Source of the DNA: Propionispira arboris
GTDB taxonomy: Bacteria > Bacillota > Negativicutes > Selenomonadales > Selenomonadaceae
Assembly (NCBI RefSeq): GCF_900109225.1
Contig: NZ_FNZK01000009.1
Coordinates: 86,890-150,889 of the forward strand
DNA: 64,000 nucleotides
Direction of reading: 5' to 3'
Shown: piece after piece, positions 1 through 9,166 of the stretch
Numbering within the stretch: the first letter of the stretch is position 1
How the letters are laid out: every line of letters starts with the position of its first letter
Notes under the pieces: model-generated
What the model was told of the DNA's origin: nothing
The model's database searches: none
The model's input: only the letters and a program-made list of their open reading frames with translations
Program-made: the position numbers and the translations under genes

Positions 1-264
1 TATGAAACAGAAAAATTATTGGAACTATTTCATCCCAATATTTTTTATTCCGGCATCAAAGATAAATATATGATTCAAAAATCAGGGACACCATCCAGAC
101 AAATGCATTCGTATGATTATAGTGGACCGTATGCTGGGTTCAAAGGTGCCATTAAATTTGCCAGTGACACGTATATGAGTTTATTTACACCAGCTTGGCA
201 GTATATTACGCCGCCATGGCGCATGCAGCCAACGCTTGAGGGAAAAGTAGGAGGTGCAGACTAA
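1..264 (+). CDS. nifD: Nitrogenase MoFe protein alpha chain, C-terminal fragment
   Basis: This is the last 87 residues of the molybdenum-iron nitrogenase alpha subunit; the gene starts left of the window. The segment RQMHSYDYSGPYAG carries the conserved histidine that, in characterised NifD proteins, ligates molybdenum in FeMo-co. The frame is open from base 1 to a TAA at 262-264, which overlaps the nifK ATG by one base (TAATG), so the two chains are translationally coupled as expected for an alpha2beta2 enzyme. The identity is firm from the motif and from the following nifK. Confidence 0.95.
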   Translation, partial: YETEKLLELFHPNIFYSGIKDKYMIQKSGTPSRQMHSYDYSGPYAGFKGAIKFASDTYMSLFTPAWQYITPPWRMQPTLEGKVGGAD

Positions 265-1628
265 TGCTGGATTTAACACCAAAAAAAATAGTTGAACGTA
301 AGGCATTGCGCATCAACCCTTGTAAGACATGCCAACCAGTTGGTGCTATGTATGCGGCTCTGGGAGTACATCGCTGTATGCCGCATAGCCATGGCTCACA
401 GGGTTGTTGTTCCTATCACAGAACGTTTTTAGCTCGGCATTTCAAGGAACCGGCAATTGCGACAACGAGTGCTTTCACGGAAGGCTCTTCGGTATTTGGC
501 GGGGGCAGTAATGTTAAACAGTCCGTAAAAAATATTTTTGAAATTTATGATCCAGATATTATTGCGGTGCATACGACTTGTCTAAGTGAAACTATTGGTG
601 ATGATTTAAATACGTATATCCAACAGATGGACATTCCAGAAGGTAAAATCGTTGTGCATACGAATACACCAAGTTATGCGGGATCGCATGTTAATGGATT
701 TTTCAATATGATGTGTGGGTTTATTAAATATTTGTCGAAAGCGACGGCCGTTAAAAATGGTAAAATCGGTATTTTCCCAGGGTTCGTCAATCCTGGAGAT
801 ATGCGTGAAATGAAACGTTTGGCAAAATTGTTAAAGACCGAATTTATCATGTTTCCTGATACCAGCGGCGTGCTAGATGCACCGATGACTGGTGAATATG
901 AAATGTATCCCAAAGGCGGCACAACAATTCCTGAGATTGTTTCGTTAGGTGATTGTGAAAAAATATTAGCATTGGGTGAGCTTACCAGTATGGAACCGGC
1001 TATTGAATTGAAACGTAAATGTGAAGTTGATTTTGATTCTTTGCCGCTGCCAATTGGTATTCAGGCAACGGATGCATATGTCATGGCATTATCACATTTT
1101 TCGAAACAGGAAGTTCCCGCTGAATTAGAAGAGGAACGCGGTCAATTAGTTGATATCATGATGGATGCGCATGCAAATTTTGATAAGAAGTCTGTAGCAA
1201 TTTATGGTGATCCTGATACAGTTTTAGGGTTGGCGGCGTTTGTTTTAGAAATGGGGATGATTCCTAAATATTTATTGACTGGTACACCAAATGAAAAATT
1301 CACGACAAAAGCGAATGCTTTATTTGAAAAGTTTGGTGTTACTGGCTGTAAGGCTAAAGCGAATGGTGATTTGTTTGAGCTGCACCAGTGGATTAAAAAT
1401 GATCCGGTGGATTTACTTTTGGGTACGACACATGGCAAGCAAATTGCCAAAGCAGAAGATATTCCATTGGTTAGAGCTGGTTTTCCGATTATTGATCGTT
1501 ATGTACATTCTTATATGCCACTTGTCGGGTATAGAGGGGCAATGCGTCTTTTGGAACTTATCTGCAATGCCTTGATGGACCGTCGTGATCGTGATGCAAA
1601 AGATGAAGATTTAGAAATGGTTATGTAA
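264..1628 (+). CDS. nifK: Nitrogenase MoFe protein beta chain
   Basis: Encodes the 454-residue beta subunit of dinitrogenase. Cysteines at about residues 20, 23, 38 and 48-49 (CKTCQP and GSQGCCSYHR) and the later TTCLSETIGDD segment near residue 107 match the region that supplies P-cluster ligands. The protein is short because it starts almost directly at the first P-cluster cysteine, as in the clostridial NifK that lacks the roughly 50-residue N-terminal extension of proteobacterial NifK. It overlaps nifD by one base. A hairpin with a T-run lies between it and nifE, which may lower expression of the cofactor-assembly genes relative to the structural genes. Confidence 0.97.
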   Translation: MLDLTPKKIVERKALRINPCKTCQPVGAMYAALGVHRCMPHSHGSQGCCSYHRTFLARHFKEPAIATTSAFTEGSSVFGGGSNVKQSVKNIFEIYDPDIIAVHTTCLSETIGDDLNTYIQQMDIPEGKIVVHTNTPSYAGSHVNGFFNMMCGFIKYLSKATAVKNGKIGIFPGFVNPGDMREMKRLAKLLKTEFIMFPDTSGVLDAPMTGEYEMYPKGGTTIPEIVSLGDCEKILALGELTSMEPAIELKRKCEVDFDSLPLPIGIQATDAYVMALSHFSKQEVPAELEEERGQLVDIMMDAHANFDKKSVAIYGDPDTVLGLAAFVLEMGMIPKYLLTGTPNEKFTTKANALFEKFGVTGCKAKANGDLFELHQWIKNDPVDLLLGTTHGKQIAKAEDIPLVRAGFPIIDRYVHSYMPLVGYRGAMRLLELICNALMDRRDRDAKDEDLEMVM

Positions 1629-1710
1629 GGATTCGTAAAAAATACTTGACATTAAAAAAGAATTTGCCTAATATGAACATATAACTAAAAACTTTAAATC
1701 GTTGAGCCGA

Positions 1711-1765
1711 AGACCTTTAATACAATGAAGTATTTCATTTGTGTTAAAGGTCTTTTTATTTTTAA
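1711..1765 (+). terminator. Hairpin with T-run between nifK and nifE
   Basis: AGACCTTTAATACA at 1711-1724 pairs with TGTGTTAAAGGTCT at 1740-1753 (minor mismatch), followed by TTTTTATTTTT. This is a typical rho-independent terminator or partial attenuator in the 152-bp nifK-nifE gap. Confidence 0.8.
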
Positions 1766-1780
1766 CTGGGAGGGATAGCT

Positions 1781-3118
1781 ATGGGCGCTGGAATCTTAGA
1801 AGAAAGAAAAGAATCTATTTTGGTGAAAGACCATTGCAGCGGCAATGGAAAAGGCATTCAATGTGAGACACAAAGTGTCTCAGGAGCCGTCAGCCAACGA
1901 GCTTGTGTATATTGCGGCGCCAGAGTAGTTTTGAACCCGATTACCGATGCTTATCATATCGTGCATGGTCCGATTGGCTGTGCCAGCTACACTTGGGATA
2001 TTCGCGGGAGTTTGTCCAGTGGCAGTGATATTTACCGCAACAGTTTTTCTACGGATTTGCGCGAACTGGATGTTATTTTCGGTGGTGAAAAGAAGTTGAC
2101 TGCGGCTATCGATGAGATTGTTGCCTTGCATAAACCAAAATTGATTTTTGTTTATGCAACTTGTATTGTTGGCGTAATTGGCGATGATATTGAAGCTGTC
2201 TGTAAGGCGGCCAGTACCAAATACAATCTTTGTGTTATCCCAATTAAAGCACCAGGTTTTTCGGGAACGAAGACTTTAGGTTATAAGATGGCTTGCAATG
2301 CAATTATGGAAGTAATCAAACCACATGTACAAGCGGGGCAGATCAAAAAGGGAATCAATATTTTAGGTGATTTCAATTTAGCCGGGGAAATGTGGATCAT
2401 TAAAAATTATTTTGATAAAATCGGCGTAAAAGTCGTTTCGACGATTACGGGTGATGCTTCTTATGATACGTTAATCCAAGCTTCCACTGCAGAACTGAAT
2501 ATTGTGCAGTGTGCAGGTTCAAGTACGTATCTGGCGACTCGGATGGAGGAAGAACTCAATATTCCCTATATTAAAGTGAGTTTTTTTGGTGTGGAAGACA
2601 CAACAAGTTCATTGCTTCGAGTTGCACAGGCAGTTGGTGATGCCGAGACGCTGGCACGGACTGAAACTTTTGTACAAGAGCAAAGTAAAATCGCCCAAGA
2701 ATTTCTGGAAAAATACAAACGAAACTTTATTGGTAAAAAAGCAGCAATTTATGTTGGTGGTGGATTTAAAGCAATTTCATTGATTCGCCAGTTTAATGAA
2801 ATGGGTATAAAAACGGTAGTTGTTGGTACGCAAACGGGGAAAAAAGAAGATTATGATATTATTGAAAGTTTAGTTGAAGATGACACCGTTATTTTAGATG
2901 ATACAAATCCGGCCGAGCTGGAAAAATTTATGAAAGAAAAAGAAGCTGATATTTTGGTCGGTGGTGTCAAGGAACGACCATTGGCTTATAAACTTGGTAT
3001 TGCATTTTGTGATCATAATCATGAGCGTAAACATGCACTTGGTGGTTATGAGGGAGTTATTAATTTTACGCAGGAAGTAAATTTAACGATGAATAGTCCG
3101 GTTTGGCGCTATTTATAA
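1781..3118 (+). CDS. nifE: Nitrogenase cofactor scaffold protein NifE
   Basis: A 445-residue NifD-like protein that with NifN forms the scaffold on which the iron-molybdenum cofactor is matured. It begins at an ATG after GGGAGGG. CVYCGARVVLNPI near residue 43 and HGPIGCASYTWDIRG soon after hold the conserved cluster-binding cysteines of the NifE/NifD family; a further cysteine lies in ATCIVGVIGDD. The partner NifN follows 26 bases downstream as part of a fusion. The N-terminal 40 residues are a cysteine- and glycine-containing extension (HCSGNGKGIQC) that is less typical of NifD, which supports NifE over NifD together with its position. Confidence 0.95.
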   Translation: MGAGILEERKESILVKDHCSGNGKGIQCETQSVSGAVSQRACVYCGARVVLNPITDAYHIVHGPIGCASYTWDIRGSLSSGSDIYRNSFSTDLRELDVIFGGEKKLTAAIDEIVALHKPKLIFVYATCIVGVIGDDIEAVCKAASTKYNLCVIPIKAPGFSGTKTLGYKMACNAIMEVIKPHVQAGQIKKGINILGDFNLAGEMWIIKNYFDKIGVKVVSTITGDASYDTLIQASTAELNIVQCAGSSTYLATRMEEELNIPYIKVSFFGVEDTTSSLLRVAQAVGDAETLARTETFVQEQSKIAQEFLEKYKRNFIGKKAAIYVGGGFKAISLIRQFNEMGIKTVVVGTQTGKKEDYDIIESLVEDDTVILDDTNPAELEKFMKEKEADILVGGVKERPLAYKLGIAFCDHNHERKHALGGYEGVINFTQEVNLTMNSPVWRYL

Positions 3119-3144
3119 AAAGATGATGAAAAGGGGCTGGTCTT

Positions 3145-5790
3145 ATGGGGTACAATTTTACGAATTTAAATGTGAATCCTTGCAAAATGTGTATGCCGAT
3201 GGGAGCGGTAACCGCGTTGTATGGAATTAAACGCTGTATGTCGATTTTACATGGATCACAAGGCTGCAGCACCTATATTCGCCGTCATATGGCTACACAT
3301 TATAATGAACCGGTGGATATTGCTTCTTCTTCTTTAAGTGAAGAGGGTACTGTATTTGGCGGGGCGGATAATTTGCTTAAAGGATTAGCAAATATGATTC
3401 GCATGTATCAGCCGGAAGTAATCGGTGTGGCGACAACGTGTCTGGCAGAAACGATTGGTGAAGATGTCCCAGCGATTATCAGACGTTTTTATATGGCGAA
3501 TCCTGACTGTAAGGTAAAGATTATACCAGTATCAAGTGCTGGCTATGCAGGGACGCAATATGAAGGTTTTTTTCGCTCCTTGCGTGCGATTGTTGAGTAC
3601 GCAGAGATGGATGAAACAAAAAATAACAAAGTGAATATCATCACGGGAGCTATTTCACCAGCTGATACAAGATATCTCAAAAATTTATTAACAGAGCTGG
3701 GTATTGATTATATTTTGCTGCCGGATTTGTCAGAAAATCTGGATGGCGGGCATAGTGATGTTTATAATAGACTGCCGGATGGCGGGACTTCTTTGGCAGA
3801 AATCGCACATATGGCAGGGGCACAATATACGATAGAACTTTCAACCTTTATCAGTGACGAATCTTCGCCGGGGAAATATTTAGCAGATACCTATGGTGTG
3901 CCTTACGTCCGAATGGATTTACCAACCGGGGTACGCGCGATGGATGCACTGGTTGCTAAATTGGTTGAGTTTGGCGGGAAGATTCCTGTCAAATTACAGA
4001 AAGAGCGGGAGCGTTATCTGGATGCAATGATTGATTCGCATAAGTACAGTGCTTTGGGACGGGCGGCTGTTTTTGGTGAACCGGATTTTGTTAAAGCGGT
4101 GATTCAATTGTGTGCTGAAAATGGAATTGTCCCAGTTGTTAGTGCTACGGGGTCGGCTTGTAAAATGTTCCATGAACAGATTGAACCGGATATTAAAGCA
4201 GTAGCAGCGCCGGTGTTTGTAGAACGTTATGCAATGGTTGATGATGCGGACTTTGAGATGATTGAAAAATTGATGGTTGATTTGAAAGTGAATGTCATGA
4301 TTGGCAATTCCGATGGCAGACGCGTTGCTCAAAGGTTGAGTCTCGATTTGATTCGTTGTGCGTTTCCGATCCATGATCAAATTGGCGGGCAGCGCATTCA
4401 AATGCTCGGCTATGATGGGTCTTTGCAGCTTTTGGATCGCATTGTCAATTCTTTATTAGGGGCGCGGGAACATACTTTTAGGGAAGAACTTTATAATAAA
4501 TACTATTTAGGTGGTGAGACGGGGAAAATGGAAACACAAGCAGTCGTAGAGATGAAAGGCGAAGTGCCAGTTATGGCGGAAAAAGTTATTTCACCTGCAG
4601 ATAAAACAGAGACGCATCCTTGTTTTAATTGTAGTGGTGGTCAATATGCACGTATCCATTTACCGATTGCACCAAAATGCAATGTACAATGCAATTATTG
4701 TTTGCGCAAATACGATTGCCCGAACGAAAGCCGGCCGGGTGTAACAACGCAGATTCTTAACCCGGAAGAAGCTTTTGCAAAATATAAATTAGTCAAAGCA
4801 AATATGCCGAATCTTAAAGTAGTTGGTATTGCCGGTCCTGGTGATTCTTTAGCCAATTTTTCCCAAACAAAACAAACGTTGTCTCTCATTAAAGAATATG
4901 ATCCTGACGTTACATTTTGTTTATCAACGAATGGCTTGATGCTGCCGATGTATGCGCAAGATCTTATTGATTTAGGGGTATCACATGTGACGGTTACAAT
5001 GAATACCATTTCACCAAAAATCGGCGCACAAATTTATCAATATGTGAATTACATGGGTTTTCGTTACACGGGTGAACAAGGAGCAACGATTTTACTGGCG
5101 AATCAGCTCGCTGGAATCAAATACCTTACAGATCATGGCATTGTTTGCAAAATCAACATTGTCATGTTAAAGGGAATTAATGATGAGGAAATTGAAGCCG
5201 TTGTGCAAAAAGCAAAAGAATTACATTGCGAAATTACTAATATTATGCAGCTTATCCCGGTTAAAGGCAGTACGTTTGAAGATATGCCGCTTGTTAGCAA
5301 TAAGGAAATCACGGCAATGCGTAAAAAATGTGAAGGGCATATGAAGCAAATGTATCATTGTCGTCAATGCAGAGCGGATGCCGTGGGGACCTTGGACAAT
5401 GATGAGTCTATTAATTATCAAATGAAACAAGAAACAAACGTGATAGCAATTAAAAAAGAACGGCAACGTTTTGCTGTAGCCACGAAGAGTGGTATGCTGG
5501 TTGATCAGCATTTTGGGCATGCACAAGAATTTTATATTTATGAAAGTGATGGGGAAACGGCAAACTTTATTGAAAAACGCAATGTTGATAAATATTGCAA
5601 TGGACCTGATGTTTGTGAAGATAAGGTAGATAAAATTGAATCGATTTTGCAGACTATCAAAGATTGCAGCGCTGTGCTGGCACTGCGTGTTGGTGAATCA
5701 CCATCACGACGGCTGGAGGCTCTGGGAATTCGTATTGTGGTTACCTATGATCGGATTGAAGAAGCTGTTAAAAAAGCAGCAAATCAATAA
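3145..5790 (+). CDS. nifN-B: NifN-NifB fusion with C-terminal NifX-like domain
   Basis: An 881-residue fusion. Residues 1 to about 445 are NifN, the second scaffold subunit, with the P-cluster-like CKMCMPMGAV and GSQGCSTYIRR motifs. From about residue 490 to 760 is NifB, the radical SAM enzyme that makes NifB-co: it has CFNCSGGQYARIHLPIAPKC and then CNVQCNYC (about 512-519), the CxxxCxxC motif that binds the SAM [4Fe-4S] cluster. From about 770 to the end is a NifX/NafY-like cofactor-carrier domain (FAVATKSGMLVDQHFGHA). The fusion puts NifB-co synthesis, carriage and the scaffold in one chain. A nifN-B fusion is known from Clostridium pasteurianum. No separate nifB is seen in the window. Confidence 0.96.
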   Translation: MGYNFTNLNVNPCKMCMPMGAVTALYGIKRCMSILHGSQGCSTYIRRHMATHYNEPVDIASSSLSEEGTVFGGADNLLKGLANMIRMYQPEVIGVATTCLAETIGEDVPAIIRRFYMANPDCKVKIIPVSSAGYAGTQYEGFFRSLRAIVEYAEMDETKNNKVNIITGAISPADTRYLKNLLTELGIDYILLPDLSENLDGGHSDVYNRLPDGGTSLAEIAHMAGAQYTIELSTFISDESSPGKYLADTYGVPYVRMDLPTGVRAMDALVAKLVEFGGKIPVKLQKERERYLDAMIDSHKYSALGRAAVFGEPDFVKAVIQLCAENGIVPVVSATGSACKMFHEQIEPDIKAVAAPVFVERYAMVDDADFEMIEKLMVDLKVNVMIGNSDGRRVAQRLSLDLIRCAFPIHDQIGGQRIQMLGYDGSLQLLDRIVNSLLGAREHTFREELYNKYYLGGETGKMETQAVVEMKGEVPVMAEKVISPADKTETHPCFNCSGGQYARIHLPIAPKCNVQCNYCLRKYDCPNESRPGVTTQILNPEEAFAKYKLVKANMPNLKVVGIAGPGDSLANFSQTKQTLSLIKEYDPDVTFCLSTNGLMLPMYAQDLIDLGVSHVTVTMNTISPKIGAQIYQYVNYMGFRYTGEQGATILLANQLAGIKYLTDHGIVCKINIVMLKGINDEEIEAVVQKAKELHCEITNIMQLIPVKGSTFEDMPLVSNKEITAMRKKCEGHMKQMYHCRQCRADAVGTLDNDESINYQMKQETNVIAIKKERQRFAVATKSGMLVDQHFGHAQEFYIYESDGETANFIEKRNVDKYCNGPDVCEDKVDKIESILQTIKDCSAVLALRVGESPSRRLEALGIRIVVTYDRIEEAVKKAANQ

Positions 5791-5824
5791 AATAAAGATA
5801 CCATATAGGTTGAATTAAAAAATT

Positions 5825-5864
5825 GATGATTGCCATATGAAATATTTAATGCAACTTATATATT
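5825..5864. repeat. End fragment of the dispersed palindromic element
   Basis: GATGATTGCCATATGAAATA followed by TTTAATGCAACTTATATAT matches the right end of the longer copy at 61208-61318. It sits just upstream of the nifV-omega ribosome binding site. Confidence 0.6.
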
Positions 5865-5881
5865 TTAGCGGGGTGAGAAGG

Positions 5882-6838
5882 ATGATTCGTATCATTGATA
5901 ATACGTTATCCTGTCTTGATTCATATCATGCATCACCGCATGATCTTTATCAATTGTTGGAAAGCTTATTAAAACTGCCAACAACTTATATTGAAATGTC
6001 TGCTTCAGTATATGAAAAGCTAATTTCCTTAAAAACGCTGCCGCCAAATAGAAAATATTTATTGCATGTCGTAAGTGCCATGCAGGCGGATCGTCATCCG
6101 GGACTTGCTGGTTATATTATGCCAGCCGAATCTTTTGGTAAAATGGGAAATGCGGTATATGAAATTAATTTCAAGAATATGGATAATTTTGTTTTTGATG
6201 AAAAATGTGTACAAGGTCTGCGTATTGTTGGCTTTGCTGAACGCATGGCAAAAGAGATCGAACAAGAAATAATAGATATATTGGCCTCGAAAGAAAAATT
6301 TGAGTTTTGTCCGAAAAACGATTATTTTTGTGCAACGGCTTTGGCGTTTGAGTGGTGCCGTCTGGGCGGACAGAAGATTGTTGCCAGTTTTTCCGGTATT
6401 GGCAATCAGGCTGGGTTGGAAGAACTTTTAATGGCGCTGCATTTAGAAAATTTATATGAACTCAAAGGAGATTTGTCTTGCTGCACCGAAATTAAACATT
6501 GTTTAGAGCGTATTGTCGGTCAAAATATTGCTCCCAATAAAGCCGTTATTGGCGAAGCTATTTTCGCAGTTGAAGCGGGTATTCATGTGGATGGTATCGT
6601 GAAAAATCCCAGCATTTATGAACCATATCCGCCAGAATTTGTGGGAAACAAACGGCAGATTGTTATGGGGCAATATTCGGGACGCAATGCGGTGCTCGCA
6701 AAAATGAAAGAACTGCAAATTCCAGAAAATGGTGTGGATCTTATTAAACTAGTGGAACTATTACAGCATAAAAGTCTGGTACTGCAAAAAAATTTGACGG
6801 ATGCAGAATTTGCCAACCTTGTAAGGCTGGTGAAATAA
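5882..6838 (+). CDS. nifV-omega: Homocitrate synthase, omega subunit
   Basis: A 318-residue protein that I assign to the omega subunit of a two-subunit homocitrate synthase; homocitrate is the organic ligand of FeMo-co. The first ~150 residues are divergent and lack a complete catalytic barrel signature, while the C-terminal half (GEAIFAVEAGIHVDGIVKNP and YEPYPPEFVGNKRQIVMGQYSGR) matches the C-terminal region of the isopropylmalate/homocitrate synthase family. The ATG at 5882 follows GGGGTGAGAAGG. The stop overlaps the nifV-alpha ATG by one base. The omega-then-alpha order is that reported for C. pasteurianum. Assignment is by family features and context. Confidence 0.9.
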   Translation: MIRIIDNTLSCLDSYHASPHDLYQLLESLLKLPTTYIEMSASVYEKLISLKTLPPNRKYLLHVVSAMQADRHPGLAGYIMPAESFGKMGNAVYEINFKNMDNFVFDEKCVQGLRIVGFAERMAKEIEQEIIDILASKEKFEFCPKNDYFCATALAFEWCRLGGQKIVASFSGIGNQAGLEELLMALHLENLYELKGDLSCCTEIKHCLERIVGQNIAPNKAVIGEAIFAVEAGIHVDGIVKNPSIYEPYPPEFVGNKRQIVMGQYSGRNAVLAKMKELQIPENGVDLIKLVELLQHKSLVLQKNLTDAEFANLVRLVK

Positions 6839-7647
6839 TGAAAAAACAACTTTATATGATTGATACGACATTACGTGACGGGGCACAAAGTCCGGGAATT
6901 TCCTTTTCAAAGACCGATAAAATCGAGATTGCCAAAGCTTTGGAAAAAGTCGGAGTTTATCAGTTGGAAGCAGGAATCCCTGCTATGGGGGCGAGTGAGA
7001 AAGAGGCTATTCTTGCCATTAAAGATGTTTGTAAAAAATCATTGATTGCTGCATGGAATCGGCTGAATATCAAAGATATTCAGCATTCTGTGGATTGCAG
7101 CCCCGATATTATCCATATCAGTGTCCCTGTCTCGGATTTGCAGGTGTATCAAAAGCTGCAAAAAGACCGTCTTTGGCTCAAAAAGGAAATGCTTGCCTGT
7201 GTTGATTATGCCTTAGAAAAAGGATTCTTTGTTACGATTGGTTTTGAAGATGCATCACGCGCAGATCTGGCTTTTATGATTGAAATGGGTACTGTTTTGC
7301 AGGAACTGGGCGTAAAACAATTGCGTTTTGCGGATACGGTGGGAATCTTGACACCGCACACTACGCAGATAAAAGTACGTTCTTTGATTGAATACACGGG
7401 GCTTGATATTGAGTTTCATGCACATAATGATTTGGGAATGGCTGTGGCTAATTCGATTGCTGCTGCAAGGGCGGGAGCAAGCTTTATTGATACGACAATT
7501 AACGGTATTGGAGAACGCACAGGAAATTGTGATTTCTATCAGTTTATAAAAGCGGCGCATTCTTTTTATGATATAATGACAGAAGAACTAGCAGCAAAAG
7601 AGATGGTGCAGTTATTAGAAATAAATTTGCACAGAGAAAAGGATTGA
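6838..7647 (+). CDS. nifV-alpha: Homocitrate synthase, alpha subunit
   Basis: A 269-residue catalytic half of homocitrate synthase (acetyl-CoA + 2-oxoglutarate). DTTLRDGAQSPGISFS at the N-terminus supplies the HMGL-like catalytic Arg-Asp, and HAHNDLGMAVANSIAA plus NGIGERTGNCD supply the metal-binding histidines and the glycine-rich loop. The protein ends where the barrel domain ends, so the C-terminal region found in single-chain NifV is provided by the omega subunit encoded immediately upstream. The stop nearly touches the modA start, so nif and mod genes appear to be one transcription unit. Confidence 0.93.
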   Translation: MKKQLYMIDTTLRDGAQSPGISFSKTDKIEIAKALEKVGVYQLEAGIPAMGASEKEAILAIKDVCKKSLIAAWNRLNIKDIQHSVDCSPDIIHISVPVSDLQVYQKLQKDRLWLKKEMLACVDYALEKGFFVTIGFEDASRADLAFMIEMGTVLQELGVKQLRFADTVGILTPHTTQIKVRSLIEYTGLDIEFHAHNDLGMAVANSIAAARAGASFIDTTINGIGERTGNCDFYQFIKAAHSFYDIMTEELAAKEMVQLLEINLHREKD

Positions 7648-7652
7648 GTGAA

Positions 7653-8459
7653 ATGGTGAATAAAATATCTAGATTATTGGCAGTTTTGGCGATTTTTTCT
7701 TTTTCAATTTGGAGTGCTGGTTGTGGTGCGGCTGAAACTAAAAATACAGCGGCAGAGTCTAAGCCGCAAAAAGAAATTTTTGTTTCAGCCGCAGCGAGTT
7801 TAACCGATGTAATGAAAGAAATTTCGGCTGCCTATACCAAAAATCATCCAGATACCAAGTTAACGTTTAGCTTTGGCAGCAGCGGTGCTTTACAGACTGC
7901 AATTGAGCAAGGCGCTCCCGCGGATATTTTTCTTTCAGCGGCACAAAAACAAATGAATACCCTTGATAAAGAAGGGATTTTGGCTGAAGGAACAAAAAAA
8001 GATTTATTGATTAATAAAGTAGTATTGATTACACCGAAAGATAGTAAAGTTGAGATCACATCTTTTGCGGATCTTACCTCAGATAAAGTAAAACGAATTG
8101 CCTTAGGTGAACCGAAAGGTGTGCCGGTTGGTCAATATTCGGAAGAAATTTTCACCTCATTAAATACACTGGATCAAATGAAAGCGAAAGCCGTTTATGG
8201 TTCCGATGTGCGTCAGGTTTTAACTTGGACAGAAGCTGACGAAGTGGATTGTGGTATTGTCTATGCAACGGATGCAGCAACATCAACTAAAATCAAGGTT
8301 GTAGCAGAGGCTCCGGCAGGCAGCCATAAACCTGTTATTTATCCGGCAGCGGCAATTAAGGCAAGTAAAAATCTGGATGAAGCAAAAGACTTTTTGGCAT
8401 TTTTAGCGACACCAGAAGTAACGAAAATTTTTGAGAAATATGGATTTCAGGTAAAATGA
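7653..8459 (+). CDS. modA: Molybdate ABC transporter, substrate-binding lipoprotein
   Basis: A 268-residue periplasmic-type binding protein that delivers molybdate to ModBC. It begins with a lipoprotein signal peptide: a hydrophobic stretch ending in the lipobox SAGC at about residues 22-25, so the mature protein should be lipid-anchored outside the membrane. The mature start (IFVSAAASLTDVMKEI) and GSSGALQTAIEQGAPADIF are family signatures of ModA. I chose ATG 7653 because AAAAGGA lies about 11 bases before it; an in-frame TTG at 7644 is too close. Its position after nifV ties molybdate import to nitrogenase assembly. Confidence 0.95.
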   Translation: MVNKISRLLAVLAIFSFSIWSAGCGAAETKNTAAESKPQKEIFVSAAASLTDVMKEISAAYTKNHPDTKLTFSFGSSGALQTAIEQGAPADIFLSAAQKQMNTLDKEGILAEGTKKDLLINKVVLITPKDSKVEITSFADLTSDKVKRIALGEPKGVPVGQYSEEIFTSLNTLDQMKAKAVYGSDVRQVLTWTEADEVDCGIVYATDAATSTKIKVVAEAPAGSHKPVIYPAAAIKASKNLDEAKDFLAFLATPEVTKIFEKYGFQVK

Positions 8460-9166
8460 CGGACTGGTCACCACTTATTATTTCTTTGAAAACGGCTTTT
8501 TTGTCTACGTTTATTACTTTTTTCTTTGGCGTTTATGCAGCCTTTTTAGTAGTGAAAGTGAAACGTTTTCAGGGATTGATGGATACCATTTTTACGCTGC
8601 CGATGGTTTTGCCACCGACCGTAGTCGGATTTTTTCTTTTACTATTATTTGGTAAGCAAAGTTTTCTTGGACAAATTTTTTTGAGCGTTGGAGTGAATTT
8701 TGTTTTTTCGTGGGAAGCAACGGTAGTTTCTGCTGTGGTGGTCTCTTTCCCTTTGATGTATCGAACAACACGCGGCGCATTCGAACAATTAAATCCTGAT
8801 TTGATTTATGCAGCTCGAACACTTGGCATTAGTGAATTTAAAATTTTTTGGCGAGTTATCTTACCGAATACCTGGTATGGCATTATGGCAGGGCTTATTC
8901 TTTCGTTTGCGCGTGCTTTAGGTGAGTTTGGGGCGACAATCATGACAGCTGGGAATATTCCCGGACTTACCCAGACCATGTCAACGGCTATTTATTCGGC
9001 AGTGCAGGCGGGAGATAATGCAACAGCTTTTTTTTGGGTAAGCATTGTGTGTGCCATTTCTTTTGCTGTGATTATTATGATGAACTATTGGATGAATCAT
9101 CAACAGCAGTTTGCTGAATTTATCAGCAAAAGAAAGCGAGGCACTCAAAATGTCGTTGTTCGTTGA
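8456..9166 (+). CDS. modB: Molybdate ABC transporter permease
   Basis: A 236-residue integral membrane permease with about five hydrophobic segments. The EAA loop that docks to the ATPase is visible as YAARTLGISEFKIFWRVILP, and ARALGEFGATIMTAGNIPG matches ModB/CysT-type permeases. The ATG overlaps the modA stop by four bases (ATGA) and the gene overlaps modC by 17 bases, which indicates tight translational coupling. Works with ModA and ModC to import molybdate. Confidence 0.95.
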   Translation: MTDWSPLIISLKTAFLSTFITFFFGVYAAFLVVKVKRFQGLMDTIFTLPMVLPPTVVGFFLLLLFGKQSFLGQIFLSVGVNFVFSWEATVVSAVVVSFPLMYRTTRGAFEQLNPDLIYAARTLGISEFKIFWRVILPNTWYGIMAGLILSFARALGEFGATIMTAGNIPGLTQTMSTAIYSAVQAGDNATAFFWVSIVCAISFAVIIMMNYWMNHQQQFAEFISKRKRGTQNVVVR

